Assembly (NCBI GenBank): GCA_023375675.1
Contig: JALQBC010000007.1
Location: 1,054,001 to 1,118,000, forward strand
Direction: 5' to 3'
Length of the DNA: 64,000 nt
From: Cytospora piceicola
Taxonomy: Eukaryota; Ascomycota; Sordariomycetes; Diaporthales; Cytosporaceae
Position 1 is the stretch's first letter. Every line of letters starts with the position of its first letter. The notes below the pieces were generated by a model that searched no databases, was not told where the DNA came from, and saw nothing but the letters and a program-made list of their open reading frames with translations. Shown here in pieces: positions 35,569 through 48,075 of the stretch. The position numbers were made by a program, and so were the translations under genes.

Positions 35569-36318
35569 TCATTCATCTCTATATGCCTTCCCTAAAGGCG
35601 TCAACTTGCCCTGCTCGTCCAGCATGGCAGCCCACCGTCCCACAGTCCCCGTATCCCTCATCGGCCCAAACCAAGCATACCTTTCCACCCATTCCAACGT
35701 ATCCAAATACTTGGCAGTCTCCCTTGCAAAATGCTCAACATGCTCCCTCGGCAGGGGGTTCTCCTTGCTCCAATTCGTGCAGGCATACTCGGTAATCCAG
35801 GCGGGCTTGTTAGGGCCCAGCTGGTGGTATGTGCTCCAGATGTAGTCGTAGAACTGGCCGACCTCGACGCCATACCAGTGGAAGCAGTAGAAGTCAATGT
35901 CGCTCCCGGCGGCGCGGATGCGAGCCAGGAAGTCCCGAAGCCACCCCACAGCATGAGGTGCGGAGGATATTCCGGGGCTTCCACACCGGACGCCCTGTCT
36001 TCGCAATGGCTCTATGCACCGGATCCACTCGTTGGCTGCAAGGTCTACTGGCATGTTGGACTGGTCTGGCAGCTCAGGCTCGTTGAAGGCGAGGATGGAC
36101 CTGGCGTTGGCGGCCCGGGCCTTCTCGGAGAGGGTGTCGATGTTGACGTGGTTCCATTGCATGGGGACGAACTCGATAGATCTGGCGTTGGGTGTTGGGC
36201 TCGGCGACCAGTTGTACAGCCAGGAGACCTTTGAGCCGGGCTTGGTGAAGGTGAAGGCTTCGTCACGACCATGGTTATCGGTTGGCCAGCAGAGGCCGCG
36301 TTTAGATGGTAGTGCCAT
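35569..36318 (-). CDS. GH128-family endo-beta-1,3-glucanase-like protein
   Basis: A single exon encodes 249 residues. The fold is a compact TIM barrel of the glycosyl-hydrolase catalytic-core family related to plant-type Asl1 and GH128 beta-1,3-glucanases. The first motif (RGLCWP) starts the barrel. SILAFNEPELPDQSN carries the acid/base Glu80, FYCFHWYG follows, and WITEYACTNW carries the nucleophile Glu177. The end, WFGPMRDTGTVG, is also typical of the family. No signal peptide is visible, so this protein would be cytosolic or exported by another route; many relatives are secreted or GPI-linked. It may remodel or degrade cell-wall beta-glucan. Length is normal for the domain alone. Confidence 0.9.
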   Translation of the reverse strand: MALPSKRGLCWPTDNHGRDEAFTFTKPGSKVSWLYNWSPSPTPNARSIEFVPMQWNHVNIDTLSEKARAANARSILAFNEPELPDQSNMPVDLAANEWIRCIEPLRRQGVRCGSPGISSAPHAVGWLRDFLARIRAAGSDIDFYCFHWYGVEVGQFYDYIWSTYHQLGPNKPAWITEYACTNWSKENPLPREHVEHFARETAKYLDTLEWVERYAWFGPMRDTGTVGRWAAMLDEQGKLTPLGKAYRDE

Positions 36319-37539
36319 GATATTATAATAGACTTTTACAACACTGGATGGTGTCTATCTACTTGGTTGGTGACTGTGTCGATGGGGATCCGAACATGAG
36401 TTATTAGTGGCGATTGGGTGTATATGAAGACGGCAAAAAATGATGAGTGAAACCTGCTCCTGGTTGAGGTGATGTCAATTGGCTGACGTAATGAAAATGG
36501 AAGTGGCTTGGTCAACAATTGAATGGCCGACTGGACTGGGACTAGGCGAGGACGACAGGGCATCTTGGAGAGGGGGGTCATTTTCAGGAGAGGGGGGTCA
36601 TTTTCAGGAGAGGGGGGTCATTTTCAGGAGAGGGGGGTCATTTTCAGGAGAGGGGGGGGGTGGCATTGAGATCCTAGGCTTTACTCTAGTGATCTCTTCA
36701 ATGTTAAGTATTTACATACAATCTACGTAGTAATGCACAGAATTTCTTGACGACTCTCAATATATCAGCAGATGGAGTATGACAGATTGAAGTTGGTTTT
36801 AAATGATTCATGGGGCTCCGTTAGCCCATAAAGGCCAAGTGAGGTATGAGATCTTAGTCTAACCTTGGAACCGTCTCCTCCACTCTCAACGTATTTTCTA
36901 GACAAATTTACTACTTCCTGCCTCATCAGTATTCAAGTAGCTTGTTTTTCCTGAATTGGTTTTGTTTTGTTTTTGCATCAGCGTCACGGGAGCCACGACA
37001 GTGAGGGAGATGAGAGCAAACAGTAGACGGTAGTCATAGGTGTAAGTCCTCGATTTTCAAGGCAAGTGATCAATCTAATGCTGAGCCTGAGGGAAAGAAA
37101 GCCCGTCTATATATCTCAAGGGAGGTAATCCTAGTAATGGGCAGGTGACCCTAAGGGCCTCGTATGTATAACATGCCACATACCAGCAATTACTAGAAAA
37201 TCAACATCGAATACAATTCACATATTCCTCTCTTGGTCCCTAGTGACGGCCATCAGCATATACTCGATGCATCGAGCTAGAAAGAGGTATGCTTGAACTG
37301 ATTCCGAACGCCTAGGACCGATCAGGATGGTTTGAACTAAGCATGAATTGTGTCAAGGCGCCATGCCCTAATTACCGTGGTTGAAGCACTCGTACTGATG
37401 GAGACAGAGAAGATTGAGGAATGGTGAATTTATAAACCACGACGACATGTCCTTCCACATTGCACCTTGCTAGGAAGGGGCAAAAGAGTCCCTCCAGAGC
37501 GTAGCCAAGTCTTCCTACAGCAACTAAGAGCTGCTGTCG
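36319..37539. other. Gene-free region with a G-rich minisatellite
   Basis: No gene is seen. The upstream region of the GH128 gene holds the 20-bp tandem repeat listed separately. Confidence 0.5.
36571..36660 (+). repeat. 20-bp G-rich minisatellite
   Basis: The unit AGGGGGGTCATTTTCAGGAG is repeated four times exactly (36571-36650), followed by a partial unit that runs into nine or more G. Each unit carries a G6 run, so the array has the four G-tracts needed for a G-quadruplex, with long loops. It lies about 250 bp upstream of the GH128 start codon. Confidence 0.92.
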
Positions 37540-39486
37540 TTAAAACCCAGTATCGGATATTTGCTGACTCGCTTCAGATATCCTCCGCCTCGAGTGTCTC
37601 GATCCCAGCTCCTCCCACACGAATACAGGATATGGCCTGACATTGTGTTCTATTGTCGAGTCGCATATTCGGAGCGTCGCCTCGATAGGCTCAGCAATAG
37701 CTGCGTTGTATGTACGATGCCTAGCGTGCTTCAAAACCTTCCCAGGGTTGGAAGCCCCGACCTCCATCGTGGTCGGGTTTCCAGCAGCTGTGAGCTCACG
37801 GTCGGAATGCCTAGGCGCAAACAGCCTCTCAACGTGCTCCACACTTGGTGTTTTGTCCTGTAACTCCTCACATAGGCCCTCTACCTCCTTCACTGTAGCG
37901 TCTCCGGCATCCGGAATGGTTTTTCTAGATATGCCGAGGTACAAGGCGCTGGTCCGCCTGGAACCTGTGCCCATCTGTCGTAGCCCGACAAGGACCTGCA
38001 CCTGGAGGCGGCTGATCTCGACATTGGTCTGTCGAAGAAAAAAAACAGCGCCTCTGAATGTTTCCTCTTCCATAACTGGCGGGGATGCATCGATAAAGTC
38101 GTCCCGCACAACCCCCAGTATGCTGTGTTCGTTTGCAAAGGTTACACCCTTTGTATGCGCAATTTTGAATAGTCTATACTTTCCTGGCTTGCAAAATATC
38201 ATCTGGAACGCCATGAACAAGGGCAGCAGACCTCCAGTGTCGGACTGTGGAGTATGAGAAAGACGTATCATGGGACCGAAAAGGCTTCGCCAATTGACCC
38301 GGGAACCCTCTCGACCAAGGAATATATTATCAGCGTGCCGAAGATGCCGTTTAAGCACCCAGCGTGGGAACGCCACTGGCTTGTCCGGCCACCCGCATCG
38401 TATAAAGGTTCCTGAGGAGACCTTCATTACGGGGACGCAAAAAACACTGTTCCCCAAATCATCCAGTCGGCGGATCCTCAATGGCGCATATGAGCGGTTT
38501 GAACAGGTATGTATCAGTGGTAGGCGGATCTGTAGACCGAGGTTGGTCATTGAGTAGATTCTACCGGCGACATCTTCATGCGGCTCCCAATCAACAGGCC
38601 CATAGGTTGATGCAGTGTTGGCAAAACACCGAACATCTGGTGCCAGAAATGTTACCCACGATGTACCCCCGGGGCCCATGAAACTGTTGCAGAACTCGGG
38701 CAACCATGACCAAGTAAAGATGGATTGGTCCGTTGAAACCTTCAATATTTCTTCTTGAAGGCGAAGAAGGGCCTTGTCGGCCTCCCCATACAGAAGCGGC
38801 ATATTGATGTCGAATATTCCAAGTAGACAATATGATGCATCCTCCACGCGGGTGGTCACTCTTTTCGCCGCCCAAGACATGCGCTCGGCTATACTTGCCG
38901 AGGACAACGGGCGAATATTCAGCAAATATAAGTTTGGTATTCCTGTAGTTTTGGAAATGAGGCCTGTCTCTTCGAGCTGATACTTCGAGCACAAAGGTTT
39001 CCACCTTCGGTCAAAGAACTGGACATCTTTGGGAGCAAGGAGCTCCTGGAGAGTCCAACCCCTGGTGAACCATCTGCTTCTCATAAACCCCTCATCGCCG
39101 TCGGCTTCGTTGACATCGGAAAGAAACGCCAAGCAGACAGCAGAATGGGTGTAGAAAGCGAACATGGAGTTTATCGCCTCGGAAAGTTCCGCGCTGCTGG
39201 ATTTGTCGATGCAGATGGTGTCGATCCAGACCTGGCTGTATCCCATCTTCTTGGCCATATGGCAGGTGTCCATGATCTTGGTAAATCCGGACCTAATTTG
39301 GATCTCTTCGAATCCTGAGTCCTTCCGAAGCCAGACCTGCCAGTCTTGGTAACTTAATTCCTGTCCTTCTGCGTCCCAAGTGTGCGATAAGATTGCATAG
39401 CGGTCGACTGATTTCCCAACTCGGGTTCGTTGTCGCGGGTTTTGAATGACCACGAACTGATATGTATCGACGTCAAGCAGGCGCAT
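37540..39486 (-). CDS. HET-domain protein (heterokaryon incompatibility)
   Basis: A single exon encodes 648 residues. I chose the ATG at 39486 because MRLLDVDTYQF is the usual HET start; the frame extends 17 codons upstream. HET motifs appear in order: YAILSHTWDAEGQELSYQDW (about 31-50), QVWIDTICIDKSSSAELSEAINSMF, and FTRGWTLQELLAPKDVQFFDRRW. The segment ASYCLLGIFDINMPLLYGE is the common DUF-like extension of HET-E/HET-D type proteins. The C-terminal 300 residues have no domain that I recognise, and no WD or ankyrin repeats are seen. HET domains are TIR-like and trigger programmed cell death when unlike fungal individuals fuse. The partner that would activate this one is not evident. Confidence 0.92.
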   Translation of the reverse strand: MRLLDVDTYQFVVIQNPRQRTRVGKSVDRYAILSHTWDAEGQELSYQDWQVWLRKDSGFEEIQIRSGFTKIMDTCHMAKKMGYSQVWIDTICIDKSSSAELSEAINSMFAFYTHSAVCLAFLSDVNEADGDEGFMRSRWFTRGWTLQELLAPKDVQFFDRRWKPLCSKYQLEETGLISKTTGIPNLYLLNIRPLSSASIAERMSWAAKRVTTRVEDASYCLLGIFDINMPLLYGEADKALLRLQEEILKVSTDQSIFTWSWLPEFCNSFMGPGGTSWVTFLAPDVRCFANTASTYGPVDWEPHEDVAGRIYSMTNLGLQIRLPLIHTCSNRSYAPLRIRRLDDLGNSVFCVPVMKVSSGTFIRCGWPDKPVAFPRWVLKRHLRHADNIFLGREGSRVNWRSLFGPMIRLSHTPQSDTGGLLPLFMAFQMIFCKPGKYRLFKIAHTKGVTFANEHSILGVVRDDFIDASPPVMEEETFRGAVFFLRQTNVEISRLQVQVLVGLRQMGTGSRRTSALYLGISRKTIPDAGDATVKEVEGLCEELQDKTPSVEHVERLFAPRHSDRELTAAGNPTTMEVGASNPGKVLKHARHRTYNAAIAEPIEATLRICDSTIEHNVRPYPVFVWEELGSRHSRRRISEASQQISDTGF

Positions 39487-39537
39487 CTTGACCAACATAA
39501 TTTTGAGGTGGTGACCGAAGAAAAGGTACAATGGCAA

Positions 39538-42031
39538 TGCATGAGTTTACTGAAGGCCGATTGTTTTCGGGGGGGGGGGGGTGGACTGGCAGCTTACAGC
39601 AGAACGATTGACCACCTTCCGCCGGCGTTCTCTCAGCTACTTATGGAACATCTTTCAACAGTGGTTGCCGCTTGCATGTGGCTGCATCGGCCCTTCGAAG
39701 GCATTGGTCGAAACCCAATTTCCCAGCTTAGAATTGCGGGGGAGTTTCCGTAAATTGGCAAATGAAGGAACGACAAATCCTGCAAGTATCGGCGCTACCG
39801 TGCTGTTTTGTCGTAAAAATTTCATATGGTGCCACGGGAAAACAACCTTGGAACCATCAAGAGGCCAAAGGATCGAAATCCCAGTTGGCGTCTTCTCAAT
39901 ACCGTTGGAGAGCCCACCTACAGTACTGAGGACCTGTCAGCTCTGGAGGACGCCAGACTTGATATTCCGCAGATTATTACATTCCTGATTTTGCAAAAAA
40001 GTCCACGAAGCGTTGCAAATTCTACATAGAGATACGGGAAGAACCAAGCCTAATTTGAACCATGAATATTCCTGCGCCTGTGGTGTGGGAATTCCATCTA
40101 GGTCGTGTTTTGCGCTGACGGCTTGTAAATGTGCCTTACTGCTGGGCCGGTATGAACTGGAAGGGTCTTGGTGAGGTACCAAGGCGTGGTCATCGATAAT
40201 TATCTGAAGGACTTTGCTCCTTACGTCTTCTTTATATCCTCAATAGCCTTTTTCTAAGTCTGGTACACCTCCTCGACGCCACTGGGATTGTCCCAGCACG
40301 AGTAGAACAGCACCACAATAAGCGGACCATCTGAAGGACTGATCCGAGAGTGTATCCGCCACGGGCAGTGGATTGTTAGAAAACAGTGACAGGAAACGGC
40401 TTCAAAGTGATAGAGCAAAGGAAAGTTCTATGCCCTGTCAAGTTTGCAAGTGACGCGGCTAACAGCGTACTCAAGTATGCTTGCGTCAGCTTACACATTT
40501 GTAACATTTCCAAAATAACTAACAGCATATATCATCAATATGCACACATGTTTGAGGATGCGTCAGCGAGTGTCTATCCGGTGAAGTTCCCAGGGTTCTT
40601 TAGCGAGCCTACGCGAAGGGTCTTCACTCGGCTCAGTCGAAGCTGCGAATACACAAAGAATTCAGATGCCATATCTCCAGCTCAATGCGATTAGATATAT
40701 CATTCACAAACAGGATGTCGCCAAAAGCAGAGGTTTATCCAATTCAGAGGCAGAAATAGACGTTTGCATCAGCGTTTGTCTTATAAAAATGCCAACGAGG
40801 CTTCGAATCTGTCCGGAGGAGCTGGGCTAGAAGTAGAAGAAGGTCTTGTCTCCCCATAGCTAGCCAGGCCCTGTCCGAAGACGCCGGAATGGAAGCGCGC
40901 GACGATGTCGACAGCATGTTCACTGCCCTTGAGCACAACTCACAAGTTCTTGTTGATTTCAGCATTAGCAATCGCGATCTCTCTGCTGGCTAAGACAATA
41001 ACACAGCCCTGGAGTTGACGACATCGTCGCAAACGCAGCCCCGAGAATAAAGGCATTACGACGGCCTAACTGGAATTTTTGCAAAGCAAAACGGCTGCGC
41101 AGCATACCGTCGAATCGTAGCAGGTGTGTATATTCCATAGAATTCGAAGAGTTGGGACGCAGTATATCCATGGTACTGTGCGAGGGTCACCAAAGAATAG
41201 CAACGAGAATGATCAAGGGAGAGTGTTCGCAAAGGTAGCAGTCATCAACATTGAAGGTAAAAAAAACCAAGGGTAAGCCTGAGCGAGGGAAGGCCCCTAG
41301 ATACTTATATTTGAAGGGAGGCAGACCTAACAGTGTCAGGTGACCATATAGGCGTCGTATTCAATCTTCGTCATGTATTCATTTACGTCCATTACTACTA
41401 GATGCCAAAATAGTAGACACAACTCACAAATATGACTGCAGTATGTAGACTCGCCGTATAATAATTTGCGGAATTTAGGGATAATCACTAGGCGGATTCC
41501 TCGTTTCTCAAGTACTAATTAGCTGCTACTGCGCTGGTTCGGCATGATGGATTACGATCAAAAACACAAATAATTACACCCTAGACGGCTACAGCATGTA
41601 TTGTATCGCTACATAGAATTTTGAAGCTCAAATAAATATATCAAACCAAATAGGTAAATACAGGTATAATATGAATAGATAATAATATATAATTTCGATA
41701 TTTTTATAACAGGTTCGCTTGGTAAGACGTACATATCAGCGCTATGCCCCTTTTGTTAGCGGTGGTTATTCTATAATCCGGTCCGGTCTCCGGCTTCGGG
41801 ACTTGATAGATCCAACTCCTCAACTACCCTAGGGTAATAGTGACCCTTATTCAAGACTGCTAATATCGTCAAGAACAGCGTCAGACATCGTTTGTTGAAG
41901 CTTCTCAGTTGCGCAACTAGACCTTGGTCTCCTAATGCCTGCGCTTTATGTTAACATAAGTACCATAGCGTCCGTGGAGCTGTGGAGCTGGTCATGAATA
42001 GGACACGCCCTACACAGCCTCTCTTCTCTCA
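39538..42031. other. 2.5-kb gene-free region between two HET genes
   Basis: A run of about ten G lies near 39571-39580. The short repeat at 41086-41136 matches 28174-28230. The DNA becomes AT-rich around 41620-41710. None of the short ORFs shows a family signal. Confidence 0.45.
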
Positions 42032-44236
42032 ATGGACACCGACCTCGTCACGCAGTCAGCTAGCAGCAGCGTCGACATGCTCAAAGCATGGCATCAACAG
42101 TACACTGCAGAAGATGGGGATCTCATATCGATTGACTGTGCCGCTATTCAAGCTTTGCAGTCCGACACTCTTGATTATAAAGAGATTGAGCTCCAAGTGC
42201 AACGGCTGGTGTCAACTGCGGATGTAGTCCAAGGGTTCTGCGGGAAGTGCCGCTACCTACTCGACCACTGGCCAAACCTTGAGTGGGAGAGTCAAGATCG
42301 AGACTCATGTGCGGTAGGCAGACCTGTCATTACCCACGAGATCGAAGCAGCCGCCAGGGTTGGGTGTAAATTCTGTGCCTTCCTCCTGTCAAGGCTGAAG
42401 TATTGCTCTCTGCTTGACGTATTTCGCAAGATCGAGGCGCGACTCCGCAATTTTGGGGATAATGGGACCGCATCGTTATCAATCCAGGATTTTTGGGGGT
42501 TGCCATACACTTATCAATTTCTCTGGTTGAACTTGCCAGGAAAGATAGCGTGCCGTGTCAACAGTCCTGGTGCGGAGATAGTCCAGTTTGAAGCGCGCAT
42601 TCTGTCCCCTACAGGTGAGTTATGTGCAGTCCGTTCGATGATTCTTATACTGACCTAGTCATAAGCGAAGTTATGGAACGAGCCCGTTGAGCCATTCAAG
42701 GCAGCGAGGATGTGGCTTGCCATATGCTCTGAATCCCACCAAAGTTGCCGCAGCGAACAGCAGCACCGGCCACCAAGTAGGTTGGTGTCGATTGGATCCA
42801 ACGCTGTGAAACTTGTTATCACAAAAGGCTTGCAGACGCTCCCTCGATATGCTACTCTGAGTTACTGTTGGGGACAGAAGCCATTCACAAAACTGAAGCG
42901 ACATAATCTGGACATATTTCTGGACCGAGGTATTCCACTGGAGGAACTGCCGCAAACATTTGTCGATGCCATTGACGTTACACGACAACTGGGGCTTGAG
43001 TTCATCTGGATCGATGCTCTCTGCATTATCCAGGAAGAAACCGACAATATCGATTGGGAAATAGAGGCAGGTCACATGCGATCGGTTTATGGCGGCTCCT
43101 TCGTTAACCTCGCCGCATCCACCGCAACTAGCGTCCATTCAGGGTTTCTGCAAAGACCGAAATACCATACAGGTTTCATCGCAAGAGTCACGACAAGCGA
43201 TCGTTGCACCGTGCAAAGGTTTCAATGCGCTTCTATCTATGAAGAAGCAACCACTGAGACCCACTTGGCTAGTAGGGCCTGGGCTTTCCAGGAGAGGCTT
43301 CTGCCGCCTCGGACCATCCACTTCGGCGATATGGGTCTCTTCTGGGAATGTCGGTCGCAGATTAGCTCCGAGTTCCTTCCTGATGCATTGTCGGATCTAC
43401 GTGGGTCGATTTTAATCAGTCCGGAACAGGAGCCATTGGACTGGACAAGAATCGTCTCGCAATACTCCAGGACAGCTCTCACTTATAGCTCAGACCGACT
43501 GCCTGCACTATCAGGAATAGCTGCACGGCAGCATGAAGTCACCGGCGATAAATACTTGGCAGGAATGTGGAGTAGCTCGCTTATCACCCAGCTTCCGTGG
43601 TACCGGTTGAGCTCCATACGTCACAGGCCAATGTGGCGAGCGCCGACCTGGTCGTGGATGTCAGTTGACGGCCACACAGAGTACTGGCCTTCTTGGGACA
43701 GCCCTCTCATCCGTGTGATGAGGGAATTCATCCAAGTATTGAACGCCTGGACCAAGCCGTCCGGCGCCGACCCATACGGTGCAATCACCGGTGCAGGGCT
43801 CACTTTATCATGTTCCCATCTTATCCTCGGCCACTTGGTTGCTATGGATACATGGGTACCACAGGAACTGGACGATGCAAAGGTGGATACTGGTACAGAA
43901 GTCTATTCCATCAACGTCGACTGTCTAGAGGATGCATCAGCTCGTGAAATTGACATTGTCTATCTCCTTCCAATCATCGGAGGAAAGTCAGGTGTAACTT
44001 ATGGTGTATCGGGCACCCATAAAGTGGAAGAGCAACACATGATCCGCGGTCTTGTCCTTCGGACTTCCGGTAGCTCTAAAGACCGATTTTGTCGGGTTGG
44101 CTCCTTCGATATCAGAAGCCTGAAGTGGAACTACGATCCTACCACCGGGAACTCGTATACGGAATCGGCAGAATACTCAAATCTGTCATCCTTCTTGGGG
44201 CAACATGGACAGTGGCATACTATAACGATCGAATAG
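42032..44236 (+). CDS. HET-domain protein (heterokaryon incompatibility)
   Basis: Exons are 42032-42614 and 42666-44236, with a 51-nt intron (GTGAGT...CATAAG), giving 717 residues. The N-terminal 190 residues carry Cys/His-rich spacing (FCGKCRYLLDHW, then CKFCAFL), common before the HET domain in this subfamily. The HET domain shows LPRYATLSYCWGQ, EFIWIDALCIIQEE, GGSFVNLAAS and a C-terminal RAWAFQERLLPPRTIHF. The rest contains WSSSLITQLPWY and RAPTWSWMSVDG, typical of this HET class. It differs in subclass from the HET gene at 37.5-39.5 kb, so the two are not recent duplicates. It presumably acts in non-self recognition or cell-death signalling. Confidence 0.9.
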
Positions 44237-45312
44237 TATTGATTGCTATTGGTGGGAACGTTTACCCCCGTAGAGCATCCATTTTGAGGGAGTAGAAATC
44301 TATAATTTTATATGCCATCTGATAAGCAAACAATACCCCTGATATGGGCTATGAGCCCCTGATATATTTTGTTGGTGTGATGTAAACTGAATGAGTTGGG
44401 AGTAATCTCGACTTGAACCAACAGGAAACGATAGACGCAGTAAAACATAATTATATCCTATAATTAGACACAAGTCCTGTAAGAACTAGGACCTTTCTCT
44501 CGAACGCTCTCTTAGATAGATCAAGTCAGACCTAATTCAATTCGATACCTACTTGAGAGCATATACCTTACAATGCTGGCTCTGGTGCTCTGAACCATAA
44601 CACCATTGCAACAGGTCCGGATGTGACCATATTTTGCAGATGTCTGTGGCTTTCGTTTCCAGTGTTAGTTTGGTTTCTCATAGACAAGACACGTATGAAA
44701 TAAATGATTGATCGTATTTTGTTCACAGGTAGGGCCAAACCACTATCATGATAACAAAATAACAATTCAGAGGGTAAGCACCCTCAGCTAGTCTATAACC
44801 TTGGATCATTTCGCTAGAGCTGTTGATACTAGGATAGTATGGCAAATTGAAAGCCCCTTTCCAGGGTCCAATTTTTTTTTTTGTCAAATCAAGCCAAACT
44901 GAGATACAGCCTAGAAGGAATCGACTGTGTTCAATTGAGCCTTTCAATTATGAGAGAAGTGAGTGCCGGAGCCAAGTTCGTCCCAGTGCTCTCTCTCATG
45001 GGTTTCGGTGCACTCGGCAACTTCTCTTCACCTTTTAAGCTTGAGTCCTTTGTAAGCTCCATGGCCGGGAACGGCCCCACGGGGCTCAAATGAACAAAGT
45101 AGGGCAGAGAGACGTCCGAGAAACGCGGAATTAAAATCCAAAACAAAGAAGGTTGGAACCGCATGCGTCGATGATCACTTGGACGACACGTTTGATTGAG
45201 ATCAGTCCTGGTTGCTTATGTATATTACCCCGTAGACTATCCCCGCAGCCGATTGAGAAATATTTCATCCATTTGGACAAGCATACTTGTATAGTCCATT
45301 CCCCCATTCACG
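44237..45312. other. Gene-free spacer
   Basis: No coding signal, RNA gene or repeat is recognised between the HET gene and the 834-residue gene. Confidence 0.5.
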
Positions 45313-48075
45313 ATGAGTACCCCAACATCCTCGGCGTCGGAAGCTGCCCGGCTAAAGAAGGCAGACTCAGTCATCAAAACATGGACAAGATTCAATGGCA
45401 TCTACAAATCCAAGCGGTATATGATCGAGAACCGCTGGATAAAGATGCGGAGTGACAGAAAAAAGAAGCTCCTCGGCGATATCTGGCCGGGTATGCCAGA
45501 TGACCACCGCCCTGACTTGAACGGACCAGCTGTATGGAGGCTCAAGGGGCAGAAGGCATTGGCGATGCCCTGGCCGCTTGCCAACGAGCCGGAGACCTCG
45601 CATTTGCGTCTGCCAGACTTCAACAAGGAAGATCTCGGCGGTAACAACGTCGCCCTCCTGCAAGTCCTCGAAAGCAGAGCGAACACTCAACCGGGCGACT
45701 TTGGCCAGCTTGATTACGATTACGACTTCTTCAATGGTAGATTGAGAGGATACTATGGCGTAAAAGCTTGTGCCCCCGGGGCCCAGTTTGATGAACTGAT
45801 GGGCAAATACGTTGCCTATGCCGGGCCGGTCGCAGAAGACAACTACGTGGAGTATGGTGCTTTGTGCCAACTTGAAGGAGATGAACATCTCCGGACCTTG
45901 GAGAGATCCAATTATGTCAGCCTTGAAGCGGGAAACCTGGTTATGGATCACCAGGAGAGGATCTATGGTTTCCTGGAGCGTCTGTGTATTGATCTGACAG
46001 ATGAATCGAACAAAAAGGCTTTTTCGGCCAAGGGAGAGAGCAACCAGACAGTCTGGAGGCGAACGCCCATCTTTGATCCACAAGGAGATGAGCAGACAGA
46101 AAGTTTGAGACTCTACCTGGATGACTGGAGTAAGCTTGTCCACTATTCAACACCCAACGAAGTAGACTGGGATTACGTCTCTGTCCTAAGTGGCACTCGG
46201 TTACGCAACGCACAGCAAGAGCTTCGGAATATGAAGGAAGACCCGGAGGCATTGCTTTCTGCCTTGGCAACGACGCGAGAACATTCGCGAGAAGTGCTTC
46301 TGCACTATCCCAATCGTCAGAAAAGTCCCTGGCTGGGTGTGGACAATAACCCCGAACCGGTAAGTAAATTCCGTAAGGCTTTCTCTGCAGTATTTTCGTT
46401 TCTCCTGCGGATGTTCTAGCAACCTAGTGCTTGTCGGTGAACGGTTGAGGTGGCTATGAAAGACCCGGGATGTGGGAACATCCAGCTCGTCTGGCCCACT
46501 TGCACAAGCACGAGACTATGGCTTTCCTATGAATGCTAACCTTGGCTCCTGCAGTGGGCTTTTGCATTTAGAAACCTTTTTGGAACCTTGGCCTGGTCTT
46601 GCGACTATTGGCAATGTGTCTTTACCCATACGGAGAAGCTCAGACAAATAGCCAACAATAATAGTGAACTGACGCAACAAGACCTTATCAGAGGCTCTGA
46701 GGAGTATGGCGCTCACTTCATGGTGGTTCTTCTCCTCCTGGAATCTGCAGATAATCTATGGGAGCTAGTAGTCGACCGGCTCATACCCGCAGAGAACGTG
46801 AGAGGTTTATACAGGATCGACATAGATGGAAAGATCGTCCAAGGACTGGGCACTCGAAGTCCATCGAGCGAAAACGAGCGTACCGTCGTTTCTATAATTA
46901 ATGCGATTGGGAACGACGAGGCTAAGACAATCTTTGGGGACTTTACCCTCATGGATGAGTTGTACAGGCGCGTTCCAAAGACATGGATGTCTGACCATGT
47001 TACTACCGTACTGGAGGAGATGAACGATGCTAAGCTATTATTCGCTCACATCCACAGAGCCTGGGACTCTGCGCAATTCTTTTTAAACCTGTACGATGTC
47101 AACGAACCGTTTTGGCACGTAACCTGGCAAGAACAAGTAATGGCAGTGCCCTGCTCGCCGGGAAGCCCGCTGGAGCGCGTTTTCCACAGAATCATGATGA
47201 CGACTGATAGTAACGGCTCTCAGAAGTTGAGTTCACTTAGGAGAAGGTTCCGCTACACCAAGAAGGCGAAATTGTCGAAAGCACAGCGTACCGATTCCAT
47301 CGAAGCTGAGGCCAACCTGAAAAGCCTCTGGGAAGGTGTAGAGAGGGTACTGCAAGAGGGAAATGCCCTGTCCGAAGATGTGAAGGCTGTCCTTGCAGAT
47401 GTCGAGCCCCTAGTTACAAGTCCGGATTCCGGAGCATCAAGCACTTCAGCGTCTGTCAAACCTGCGTCTGCCCAGCCATTCGTACCGATACCAGCTGCCC
47501 AGCCAGGGGACCTGGTGGCGAGGCGAGTACCTCGAACCCTCATAGACCTGCAAGCCGAAGCGAGGAAGAGAGTCACCACAGCAAATATCATGAAGGATAT
47601 AGATGGTCCAGCTGATGCCCCTGAGCCTGAAGAAGGACACGAATGGCCGAAGATTCTACTCGGACCGGATGAATACACTACGGTAGGACATCTACTGGGA
47701 ACAAGCAATGAAGCACGGCCTGGCGAGATAGATTGGACTGATATTGTGGCACTGATGAATGCCATTGGCTTCACGGGTCCGCGAACACACCCAGGTTCTG
47801 CAAGGTCGTTTGTCCCTGGAGAAGCCTTGAAGAGGGATCAGGTTAGTACCTCAGCAAACGAACTTGGACTTGGACAGTAGCTGACTTTTGGCATTGATCT
47901 CCAGGGAATCACCGCTATCGTCGGTCTGCATGAGCCTCATCGAAGTCGCAACATGCCACTGATAGTGGCACGGGACTGGGCTCGTAATAGATCATACGGT
48001 CTTGCTAAGTATGGCTGGGATTTTGATCACTTTGTACAAGATGGTGACCAAGCGCCCCAGACGGCGGCTAATTGA
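45313..48075 (+). CDS. Large uncharacterised protein with HicA-like C-terminus
   Basis: Exons are 45313-46359, 46555-47841 and 47905-48075, giving 834 residues. The first intron (195 nt) is long for this genome. The body is mostly helical, with no membrane segments and no enzyme motif that I recognise; a Ser/Thr/Pro-rich linker lies near residues 690-740. The last 110 residues differ: IDWTDIVALMNAIGF, then GSARSFVP, and after the last intron VGLHEPHRSRNM and AKYGWDFDHF. The pattern of an aromatic-aspartate helix, GF, GSxxxF and a final HxPH strand recalls the small dsRBD-like fold of HicA-type RNases, but the histidine after GS is Ala here. This is inference from pattern only. Without the last intron the protein stops early and loses HEPH. 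Confidence 0.8.
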
